The position numbers and the translations under genes are program-made. Below, piece after piece: positions 56,826 to 64,000 of a stretch of DNA of 64,000 nt (the first letter of the stretch is position 1; each line of letters opens with the position of its first letter). Where the stretch lies: positions 44,629-108,628 of the forward strand of contig JAFUEV010000067.1 in assembly GCA_017470245.1 (NCBI GenBank). Reading direction: 5' to 3'. The DNA is from a bacterium. GTDB lineage: Bacteria > Cyanobacteriota > Vampirovibrionia > Gastranaerophilales > Gastranaerophilaceae. Below the pieces are notes generated by a model. It searched no databases. It worked only from the letters and a program-made list of their open reading frames with translations, and had not been told where the DNA came from.

Positions 56826-57674
56826 TTAATATTCTATGTATTCTTTTATTTTATCCAATTGTTTTATACAGTCAGTCATTCCTAAGTTATATATACTTTG
56901 CAATTTATTTTTATCTTTTTCTACTCTTTTTACATTAATGAATTTAGACGGACGCACAACAACAATTTTACTTTCAGACTCATATTGTTCTATTAATTCC
57001 ATAGTTTCGTTATACATTTTGTAAGAATCGTTTGCCGTTTTTACGAAATTAGGAAACTTTCCGTAAAATAATTTGTATGGGAGTTGTGACTTTTTCTTTC
57101 GGTTATGTCCTAATGGTCTTGTTAATATAACTATAATTTTTTCACAATTCGTTTCCAGTACCTTTTTTAATGGTACAGCATCACTTATTGCCCCATCTAA
57201 ATATAAGTTCCCATTTATCTCAACAGGCTTTGAAACAAATGGCATAGAACCTGATGCCCTAAAATATTCCATATCCTTTTGAGCATCATCTATTTTGATA
57301 TATTCAGGTTTGCCTGTTTGTATATTAGTTACTACCGCATAAAAATCAACGGGATTATTTTTATATGTTTCAAAATCAAGTTTATCTAATTCGTAAACAA
57401 GTTTGTTAAAACAAAACTCTTTATTCATTATATTGCCTGTGGTAATAAGCGAATATAATCCCATATAATTTTTTTCTTTTGCATATTCTAAATTGTATCT
57501 TATTGCACGTCCTATCTGGCGAGATTTATAATTTAAACCAAACAATGCACCCGCAGACACACCATATACAACATCAGCATTTATATCATTTTCCATAAAA
57601 ACATCAAGAACACCTGCCGAATACAAGCCTCTCATTGCTCCGCCTTCCAGTACTAATGCTATTTTATGTGCCAT
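56826..57674 (-). CDS. Patatin-like phospholipase
   Basis: The 282-residue protein has the patatin Ser-Asp dyad: glycine-rich oxyanion loop EGGAMRGLYSAGVLD, nucleophile elbow GVSAGAL and the catalytic Asp in LDGAISDAVP. It has no signal peptide, so it acts in the cytoplasm or is exported otherwise. It probably hydrolyses acyl-lipid esters. The form with a GGxxRG loop and a C-terminal Lys-rich region is the bacterial RssA/YjjU-like type. Confidence 0.88.
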   Translation of the reverse strand: MAHKIALVLEGGAMRGLYSAGVLDVFMENDINADVVYGVSAGALFGLNYKSRQIGRAIRYNLEYAKEKNYMGLYSLITTGNIMNKEFCFNKLVYELDKLDFETYKNNPVDFYAVVTNIQTGKPEYIKIDDAQKDMEYFRASGSMPFVSKPVEINGNLYLDGAISDAVPLKKVLETNCEKIIVILTRPLGHNRKKKSQLPYKLFYGKFPNFVKTANDSYKMYNETMELIEQYESESKIVVVRPSKFINVKRVEKDKNKLQSIYNLGMTDCIKQLDKIKEYIEY

Positions 57675-57757
57675 CGCAGTATTGTTCCTTATCTTATCTT
57701 TTATTTTATAATAAAAAGAATGTCCAAGTACATTAATTACCTATTTTAATAGTGAAT

Positions 57758-59125
57758 TTATGCTTTATTTAATGCTTTATTTACAATTAATTCTATTATT
57801 GAATTATCTGTATTAAAAATATCCCCTTCCGTATCACAATAACCATTCACAACCAATTGTTGCATAATTGTTGTCGCAATAATACATACCAGAGAAAAAA
57901 TAAGAACCCCAATTATTACTTTCTGCTTGTTTAGGTCTATTACCCATTGATAAAAAGCCCCCATCATAATTCCGAATAAAACCAAATAATCAATATAGAA
58001 ACGCATACCAAATGATGCTGCAGCAAACCAACAATTAAAACTTGATAATAAATAAAGTATTAACAGGAAAAAGATTAGAATACCCATTTTTAAATTAGTT
58101 TTATATTTGTTTATACTAAATCCTAAAATTGAAAACAACAATATTGGATAATATACAAATAATCCGGCACGCAAAGAAAATAATTGCTCTAAAATATGAG
58201 GATTCTTAAAATTAAAATAGTCAGTATAAGGAATAGGCTTATCTGTTATCGGATAACCTTCTATATAAATTTCAGGCTTATAAGAGTTAATAATAAAATG
58301 CCCAGTTCTATTATACCAGTACATAAATTGAGGTATTAACAGTAATAAAAACCCGAAAATAAATGATATAAGATTTATTGGTTTAAAAAAATAAATCATT
58401 CTAACTTTGAGTATTTTTATATTTTTTACTCCATAAAAAATGTATATTAAAAATATAAATACATTAATATTTCTAATTGCAGTAATTAACCCAAGAGAAA
58501 GACCAAGTACAAAGTAATTTAAAATTCTTCTATATCTTTTATCATTAATTTTAAATATATTTTTCTTTGTAACTATCCAAACAAATAAAGATATAGCAAA
58601 AAAAGAATATACATGAGACATAGAATATTCAAAGGTAGTATAATATAATAACCCTGTTCCAAATGTTAATAGTAAAATTACAATTTGTACAACTTTGTTT
58701 GAAAACATTTTTTTTAAAATATGATAATTTAAAATAATACCTGCAAGATAATAGAATAAGGCTGATAATCCTATAAATACCTGATAAATAGCTGTATATC
58801 CGTTAGCAACATATTTATTTGTATATATAGTAATCAAATGTGCAACAAAAAAGAATGGTGATTGTAAATAAGCAACACCTATAGGATATTTAATATATCC
58901 ATAGCATACAAATTCTGTTAAAAAATCTTGAGTAACTATATTTTGTAAAAAATTTAAATTTATATCATGATATATAAATAATGCAGGTAAATAAGTATAA
59001 TACAATAAGCCATCTGATGATATGGCAAAAAATTCAGTAAATCTGTATTGGGACAAATCAACATTAGTAAAGCCAATTAACAGAACTACAAATGTAACTA
59101 TAAAACAAATGAATATTGCCTGCAT
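57758..59125 (-). CDS. Multi-pass membrane protein, GT-C-like
   Basis: The 455-residue protein has about 10-11 hydrophobic helices and an N-terminal helix from the first residues. A first loop with DGLLYYTYLP and YIKYPIGVAYLQSPFF resembles the loops of polytopic glycosyltransferases, and TAIRNINVFIF of the mannosyl/PMT type. No clear DE or DD motif is found, so the activity is uncertain. Aromatic and Ile/Phe-rich composition is normal for this AT-rich genome. It stands alone in its orientation after the patatin gene. Confidence 0.65.
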   Translation of the reverse strand: MQAIFICFIVTFVVLLIGFTNVDLSQYRFTEFFAISSDGLLYYTYLPALFIYHDINLNFLQNIVTQDFLTEFVCYGYIKYPIGVAYLQSPFFFVAHLITIYTNKYVANGYTAIYQVFIGLSALFYYLAGIILNYHILKKMFSNKVVQIVILLLTFGTGLLYYTTFEYSMSHVYSFFAISLFVWIVTKKNIFKINDKRYRRILNYFVLGLSLGLITAIRNINVFIFLIYIFYGVKNIKILKVRMIYFFKPINLISFIFGFLLLLIPQFMYWYNRTGHFIINSYKPEIYIEGYPITDKPIPYTDYFNFKNPHILEQLFSLRAGLFVYYPILLFSILGFSINKYKTNLKMGILIFFLLILYLLSSFNCWFAAASFGMRFYIDYLVLFGIMMGAFYQWVIDLNKQKVIIGVLIFSLVCIIATTIMQQLVVNGYCDTEGDIFNTDNSIIELIVNKALNKA

Positions 59126-59395
59126 ACAATCTCCCTATTTATAAATTATTATATTAGTAAGATTTTTGTCAATTTAATATTAAAATCTTATATTACAAAG
59201 GTTTTAAATTTAAATTAATGTGTTTGCATAAATCATTATCAGTATTACTTAGACTTGAAAAGTGATTAAAACAGAGTTAAAGTGTTAATAAAATATTATT
59301 AAAAAAATAATTTTTTAAATACTTTTAATAAGAATTATAGGATCTCCAATTTACAGAAATAGTGTTGCTGCAAGATTTATCTAAAAGGTATTTAT
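59126..59395. other. Intergenic region between divergent genes
   Basis: A 270-bp AT-rich gap separates the membrane protein and the TPR gene, which diverge. It has AT-rich short dyads near 59160-59190 (AAGATTTTT / TAAAATCTT) and an AAAAGG ribosome-binding site at its right end. No ORF, RNA or clear promoter is recognised. Confidence 0.3.
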
Positions 59396-60145
59396 ATGGT
59401 TTCAACAATTAATAGTGTTATAGAGTTAAAAAATAATAAAAAATATGATGAAGCTATAAAACTTGCAAAGTCAGAGTTTAGAAAAACAAAAGACAACTGT
59501 TTTAACAATGAAATATATAATTGTTTTAAACTTCAAAACAATTTAGAAGAAGCAATAAAAATTCTAAAGAAAATGATAAAAATAGAACCGGACGATTTAT
59601 CATTATTAAAAAAGCTTGCTTATAATTACTATTTATCAGGCGATTATAAAAATGCCTTAAAATACTATAAAATTGTTTTAGAAAGTGAACCAATAAGTGC
59701 TGAAAATCATTATAGCACAGGACTTATGTATCATAGTTTAAAAGACTTAAAAAATGCATATAAATATTATTGTAATGCAATAAAAGCTAATCCTAAATAT
59801 GTTGCAGCTCACAATAATATAGGTATTTTATATTATGAAGGAAAAGACTATGAAAACGCTTTAAAAATTTTTAAAAATTCTATTGCAATATCGCCTTCTA
59901 ATCCTGAAGCATACCATCACATCGGAATAATACAAAGAATATACAAAAAAGATGAAGAGTTATCCGTATTATATCTAAAAAAGGCAATAAGATTAGATCC
60001 TAAGTATGCGGGAAATTATTATCAACTTGCATTAACTTACAATTCTTTTAAAAGAAACAAAAAAGCTATTCAAGCACTTAAAAAATGTATTGAACTTAAT
60101 CCTAATTATGAACACGCAAAAGAATTATTAGAAAAATTATCTTAA
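59396..60145 (+). CDS. Tetratricopeptide-repeat protein
   Basis: The 249-residue protein consists of about seven TPR units, for example YNYYLSGDYKNALKYYKIVL, HNNIGILYYEGKDYENALKI and YYQLALTYNSFKRNKKAIQA. There is no signal peptide or other domain. The ATG follows AAAAGG by eight bases. Together with the TPR proteins at 3318 and 30400 this genome shows heavy use of TPR scaffolds. Its function is unknown. Confidence 0.82.
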   Translation: MVSTINSVIELKNNKKYDEAIKLAKSEFRKTKDNCFNNEIYNCFKLQNNLEEAIKILKKMIKIEPDDLSLLKKLAYNYYLSGDYKNALKYYKIVLESEPISAENHYSTGLMYHSLKDLKNAYKYYCNAIKANPKYVAAHNNIGILYYEGKDYENALKIFKNSIAISPSNPEAYHHIGIIQRIYKKDEELSVLYLKKAIRLDPKYAGNYYQLALTYNSFKRNKKAIQALKKCIELNPNYEHAKELLEKLS

Positions 60146-60245
60146 TATAAGTTGTAAAATTTTTTAAAAAATTTTAAAAAAAATAGGAAATTTTTTTATA
60201 ATTAATTTTTAAATATATTATTAGAATAATTTTAAGGGAAATAAT

Positions 60246-61202
60246 ATGAACAATTTCGATCCTAAAATAAACTTAAATAATTTTAGTTCTCATGTTAGTA
60301 ATCAAAAGAAAAATGATAACGGCATTCCATCATATCTCGCAAAACAAGGTGAGGCTTATGATACAGTATCTTTTTCAGGTGTAAATGGTAACAAATCATC
60401 CAAATCAAAAATTAGAGCTCTTGCTGCTACATTAAGTCTTACAGCTCTTTTATCAGGATGTTCTTCACAAGTTGAAAATACTATTAATAAAATTAAACCT
60501 TATTTTACAATAAACTCAGAAACCGGCAATACAGAAACATATAATGACGAAGCTAAGGCAGATGATTCATCTTCAAAAGAAGCTATGAGATATGATAAAA
60601 CTCATCACGAAAAAGAAGATTATCCTATTATGTACGAAGTAGAAGAATTGGATTCTCCTGAAATGATGAAGTATGCACCTCCTCCGATTGAAGACATTGA
60701 GGAGCCTGAACCTGCGCCTGTGATGAAATATGCACCTCCTCCGATTGAGGACATTGAAGAGCCTGAACCGGCACCTGTGATGAAGTATGCGCCTCCTCCG
60801 ATTGAGGACATTGAAGAGCCTGAACCTGCGCCTGTGATGAAATATGCACCTCCTCCGATTGAAGACATTGAGGAGCCTGAACCTGCGCCTGTGATGAAAT
60901 ATGCACCTCCTCCGATTGAAGACATTGAGGAGCCTGAACCTGCGCCTGTGATGAAGTATGCGCCTCCTCCGATTGAAGACATTGAGGAGCCTGAACCGGC
61001 ACCTGTGATGAAGTATGCGCCTCCTCCGATTGAAGACATTGAAGAACCCGAACCTGAACCAATGCCAAAATACGCACCTCCTCCGGTTGAACAACCAATC
61101 AAAGAATTTGATGAAAAATTTGAAATTTCAGAACAAGAATCAGAACCTGAATTTATTAAGGAATATGATGAAAAGCTTGTAGACTCAGAACCCGACGAAT
61201 AG
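60246..61202 (+). CDS. Proline/glutamate repeat lipoprotein-like protein with VSFSG leader
   Basis: A 50-residue leader in this 318-residue protein contains VSFSG (residues 41-45). Then come basic residues (KSSKSKIR) and a hydrophobic lipobox segment, LSLTALLSGC (Cys at 72). Residues 142-274 are seven perfect or near-perfect 19-residue repeats (KYAPPPIEDIEEPEPAPVM) and a partial eighth. These give an extended, acidic, proline-rich rod. The signal follows an unusual leader rather than the N-terminus. It is possibly a surface spacer protein. A bidirectional terminator follows. Confidence 0.7.
   Translation: MNNFDPKINLNNFSSHVSNQKKNDNGIPSYLAKQGEAYDTVSFSGVNGNKSSKSKIRALAATLSLTALLSGCSSQVENTINKIKPYFTINSETGNTETYNDEAKADDSSSKEAMRYDKTHHEKEDYPIMYEVEELDSPEMMKYAPPPIEDIEEPEPAPVMKYAPPPIEDIEEPEPAPVMKYAPPPIEDIEEPEPAPVMKYAPPPIEDIEEPEPAPVMKYAPPPIEDIEEPEPAPVMKYAPPPIEDIEEPEPAPVMKYAPPPIEDIEEPEPEPMPKYAPPPVEQPIKEFDEKFEISEQESEPEFIKEYDEKLVDSEPDE
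60669..61067 (+). repeat. Seven 57-bp coding tandem repeats
   Basis: Units begin at 60669, 60726, 60783, 60840, 60897, 60954 and 61011; a partial eighth follows at 61068. Differences are mainly third-base changes (GAGGAG/GAAGAG, GCG/GCA). Copy number can change by recombination without breaking the frame, because 57 is a multiple of three. Confidence 0.95.
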
Positions 61203-61252
61203 GAACTATCTGAATAAAAACTTCAAAAAAATAAGAAATAAAAATATTTATA

Positions 61253-61286
61253 AAAAGCGGGAAAGTTTAAACTTTCCCGCTTTTTT
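61253..61286. terminator. Bidirectional intrinsic terminator
   Basis: AAAAGCGGGAAAGTTT and AAACTTTCCCGCTTTT form a perfect long stem that meets in the middle, with A-tract and T-tract on both sides. It serves the repeat protein on the plus strand and the radical SAM gene on the minus strand. The last codons and stop of the latter (61267-61269) lie inside it. Confidence 0.85.
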
Positions 61287-62295
61287 CCATTTCATACAAG
61301 CAAAACGGTTGACTGTGTAATTTCCCTGTATAGGTTTCAGCTTTTTCACTACAACCGCCTCTACAAATTCCACCATATTTGCAATTTTCACAAATACCTT
61401 GTAAATCTTCCATTTTAAATCTTCTGTTATATGCAAAATTATTAGGATTTTCCCATATTTCTCTAAGTGATTTTTCTCTTATATTACCTTCAATATATTT
61501 TTTATCCTGCATTGACAAACAGCCTTTAATTCCGCCGTCGCTTTCTATTCCTATTACACACATTCCCGCATTACAACCGTTCCAATGTTTCATGCCCATA
61601 TAAGGTGTAAGTTTAGAAAAGTATCCGGTACAATCAGCTTCTGTAATAGTCAAAATATCTTTGTATCGCTGACGATTTTTAGCAATAAATTCAGCTACGG
61701 AATAAAAATCTTTATCTGAAATCGCCCATTCACGAGGCATTCTTCCTCTTACATTTGCTGTTTGTATTTGCCAAACATCAACTGCATGTTCAAGTAAAAC
61801 ATCTTTTATACCTTCCAATTCATGGAGATTACCTTTATGCAGCGTAGAAACAACCCCAACTTGAAATCCTCTTTGTTTCATTCTGTCAAAAACCCACATC
61901 AAATGTTCAAATACACCTTTTTTACCTCTTATATAGTCATGTGTTTCTGCTTTTGCTCCGTCTAAGCTAAAACCTATATATTTTGTGCCTATTTGTTCCA
62001 TAACATCAAGGATATCATCATTTACAATATATCCGTTTGAAATATAATGACACGACATACCAAGAGTAACAATTCTATGAGCTAAAATTGACCAATCCTT
62101 ACGCATAAACGGTTCACCGCCTGATAAAACAACCCTTTTACACCCCAAATCGGAAAGTTGTTCTATTAAATTTAGAGCTTCATCTGTTGATAATTCTTTA
62201 GGTCTTTTATTTATATCGGCATTTGAACCGCAATGTAAACAATGAATATTACAACTTAAAGTAATTTCCCATACTGCATGTTTTAATGTATACAT
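61267..62295 (-). CDS. Radical SAM/SPASM domain protein
   Basis: The 342-residue protein has CxxxCxxC at residues 15-22 (SCNIHCLHC), GGEP in VVLSGGEPFMRKDW, the radical SAM beta-barrel, and a C-terminal SPASM region with cysteines in ADCTGYF, NGCNAGMC and CENCKYGGICRGGC. SPASM proteins of this type modify peptides (thioether or crosslink formation) or act as anaerobic enzyme maturases. No precursor peptide is visible nearby, so the substrate is unknown. The stop is within a bidirectional terminator. It is not closely similar to the radical SAM gene at 2314. Confidence 0.8.
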   Translation of the reverse strand: MYTLKHAVWEITLSCNIHCLHCGSNADINKRPKELSTDEALNLIEQLSDLGCKRVVLSGGEPFMRKDWSILAHRIVTLGMSCHYISNGYIVNDDILDVMEQIGTKYIGFSLDGAKAETHDYIRGKKGVFEHLMWVFDRMKQRGFQVGVVSTLHKGNLHELEGIKDVLLEHAVDVWQIQTANVRGRMPREWAISDKDFYSVAEFIAKNRQRYKDILTITEADCTGYFSKLTPYMGMKHWNGCNAGMCVIGIESDGGIKGCLSMQDKKYIEGNIREKSLREIWENPNNFAYNRRFKMEDLQGICENCKYGGICRGGCSEKAETYTGKLHSQPFCLYEMEKSGKV

Positions 62296-62417
62296 AATTT
62301 ACCTTTTTATAATATTATTTTTATTAATTATACTGATATTATTTTAATGTTGCAAACTTTAGGCAATATTGACATTAAAACCCCATATAACATATAAAGT
62401 ATTAGTATGTATATTTT

Positions 62418-63305
62418 TTAATTTAAAGAATCATATATATAGCGGTGAATATCCTGTGACAACAACATTTTACCTTTATACTCAGGAGTATATTTACCCC
62501 AATCATCTAATGTTTTTATTGTCACATCATACGCTTCAATTTCGTTTTGCGTTTCTTGTTTTATAAAACCTGTAATTGCCTGTTTCATATCATTTTTATC
62601 TTTTCTCAATTGTTGTGAAAGTACTAATGAAGCATTATCAATCATTTCATTAAGACTTGTCCTTTTTATATTATCTTTTGTATTATACTTACCCGATAAT
62701 CTGTCATATATTATTTTTTGGGTTTTCTTAGAGTCGCCAAACAATTGAGACGAACACTCACCTAACGCTTTTTGCATAACTGTTTGTGATGTTCTTGCTA
62801 TTTGCGTAACCTCTTGAGGGTTTCTTGTATAATTTAAAATACCAAAATAATTTTTATCATTATTCCTTTGCAATATGTGTGTAAATTCATGTGCAGTATT
62901 AGCTATAAGTTCACCTTGTTCTTTTGCCGTTTTTGCATTATCAGAAATATATATATTTGCTTGTGCTAACTGAAAATTATAATTGTATCCGGGTAACATG
63001 TGAGCTAATACTTTTGAATAAATACGTTGGCTTACAATGCTCGGCAAATTATTTATAGAATCAACTTTAACAGGAACCGGAGCTTGTTCATTTATTATTT
63101 GCTGAACATTATCTAATGTTAATGAATCAACTCTTGCAAGTTTTATCATTTTTTTTGCTACATTTAAACCCTGTTTGCTGCTTTCCGATAATTCAGAATT
63201 ATTATTTATCGGTCTTTTTTTTGACGAAAAAGAAACTCTATTATTGTTCAATACGTTATTAACACCATAATTTGTAAAAGATGAATTAATTGCGGATATA
63301 TTCAT
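62418..63305 (-). CDS. HExxH metalloprotease-like protein with VSFSS leader
   Basis: Start chosen at 63305 because GGAG lies just before it; a second ATG at 63317 is in frame. The 295-residue protein has a leader with VSFSS (residues 24-28) and HEFTH (H139, E140, H143) in a helix, as in many zinc peptidases. Acidic residues such as E in ALGECSS could be the third ligand. It has no signal peptide or known family. Like the TPR-HExxH protein at 30400 it combines a short FS motif with a peptidase-like site, suggesting related deployment. Confidence 0.6.
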   Translation of the reverse strand: MNISAINSSFTNYGVNNVLNNNRVSFSSKKRPINNNSELSESSKQGLNVAKKMIKLARVDSLTLDNVQQIINEQAPVPVKVDSINNLPSIVSQRIYSKVLAHMLPGYNYNFQLAQANIYISDNAKTAKEQGELIANTAHEFTHILQRNNDKNYFGILNYTRNPQEVTQIARTSQTVMQKALGECSSQLFGDSKKTQKIIYDRLSGKYNTKDNIKRTSLNEMIDNASLVLSQQLRKDKNDMKQAITGFIKQETQNEIEAYDVTIKTLDDWGKYTPEYKGKMLLSQDIHRYIYDSLN

Positions 63306-63500
63306 ATAAAACTCCATTCCATAATATATTCAAAACCTGTAAAAGTTAAATTTGCTAAAAATTAAATTTAAGTATACTATTATTTAACAAAGGTATTGCT
63401 ACATTAAAGAAGTTTTTTAATTTTTGTAAACAAATGTCAAAATACTGTCAATTACCTTACTCTAATTAGACTTTACATGTTTAAGAGGATAATTTTAGAG

Positions 63501-64000
63501 ATGAATATTAATGAATTAATACAAGGTTTTACAAGTTACCTTGATGAATTAAGTAAAATTTCTAATAAAGAATACAATACAAAAGCACCTAATATGAGTG
63601 TTTTCATGTATTCATCCGAATTTAAACAATATCTTCAAAATGAAATGGGCGCTGATGCTTCTATCTCATCTATGAGTGTTTCTGATCTCATTTCTATGGA
63701 TTTTAAAGACGGTAAGTTCGTTAAAAAAGACGAAAATAATACCGATAATAATGATAATTTTTCTGCTGACGAAAATAATCCGCCTGATGCAAATAATGCA
63801 AATGTGGGCTTAGATGATATTATAAATAATCTGTTTGAAGATGCTTCCGTTAAGAAAACGGTTGATACCGACGGTAACGGCGAAATCAGTAATGACGAAA
63901 AAAATGCTTTCTTAGATGCCGTTAAAAATCTTGATAATGATGCGGAAAATGTTTCTATTGATGATATTCTTTCCGCTGCTCAAGGTATTCAAGACGGTAC
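63501..64000 (+). CDS. Hypothetical protein with EF-hand-like motif, 3' end outside window
   Basis: The frame begins with ATG at 63501 and has no stop through 64000, so it is truncated by the window. The protein starts MNINELIQGFTSYLDELSK. An acidic Asn/Asp-rich linker is followed near residue 118 by DTDGNGEISNDEK, a classical EF-hand calcium loop (D-x-D-G-N-G-x-I-x-x-x-E). A GAGG sequence lies upstream. A calcium-binding role is inferred, in keeping with the RTX protein. Confidence 0.55.
   Translation, partial: MNINELIQGFTSYLDELSKISNKEYNTKAPNMSVFMYSSEFKQYLQNEMGADASISSMSVSDLISMDFKDGKFVKKDENNTDNNDNFSADENNPPDANNANVGLDDIINNLFEDASVKKTVDTDGNGEISNDEKNAFLDAVKNLDNDAENVSIDDILSAAQGIQDG

Noticed and set aside
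60573..61102. Three long minus-strand frames rich in repeats, and a CRISPR-like look of the 57-bp repeats
   Set aside because: They are antisense to the in-frame repeat rod of the plus-strand protein. The units are contiguous with no spacers, so it is neither genes nor a CRISPR array.

Overview
The window is AT-rich bacterial chromosome. It most resembles Gastranaerophilales/Melainabacteria, the non-photosynthetic gut relatives of Cyanobacteria. Four things point there: atpD-atpC sit alone, away from the rest of the ATP synthase genes, as in the cyanobacterial lineage; a pseudopilin has the FTLAEVLITL-type N-terminus; small proteins carry a short N-terminal VSFSG-like motif; and there are several TPR and RTX-type proteins. 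The assignment is an inference from gene content; no 16S rRNA gene is present.

Positions 1-38400 are mostly ordinary chromosome. In order they hold: the end of a sigma-70 factor, ribosomal protein S1, a P-loop kinase, a radical SAM protein and a TPR protein; a 0.58-kb gap with two orphan terminators and tiny ORFs; a flavodoxin-like lipoprotein; a roughly 1586-residue RTX-repeat protein split by an A8 tract, divergent from a small XRE regulator; a pseudopilin; a tolC-macA-macB type efflux operon; lineage-specific small proteins; mscL with a zinc ribbon; atpDC; an M16 peptidase; a PilZ / histidine kinase / REC-HD-GYP signalling cluster; a calpain-like protease; proS; a TPR-HExxH protein; ddh; nadE; a GT-C-like membrane protein; glnA; and tRNA-His(GTG).

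Positions 38600-54150, directly after tRNA-His, form an accessory island. Each end carries a copy, in direct orientation, of a roughly 290-bp structured repeat. Inside are: a badly deleted Mu-like prophage (MuA lacking its DDE core, a MuB stub joined to gpF, a Dam methylase, gpG); a type I restriction-modification operon (hsdM-hsdS-hsdR on the minus strand) with an extra inverted hsdS fragment that shares a 93-bp inverted repeat with the active hsdS; a WYL regulator; an unusual fusion of half a UvrD helicase to a GmrSD-like DUF262/DUF1524 nuclease; a small secreted protein; and a folP gene of visibly higher GC.

Positions 54188-64000 hold an FtsZ-like protein without the tubulin signature loop, a hypothetical protein, a J-domain/TM/TonB-C fusion, a patatin, a membrane protein, TPR and repeat proteins, a SPASM radical SAM protein, an HExxH protein and a truncated EF-hand protein.

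The observations most worth following are the helicase-GmrSD chimera next to a type I RM system, the FtsZ-like pseudo-GTPase, the shared VSFSG-like N-terminal motif, the homopolymer-split RTX gene, and the structured repeats that bound the island.
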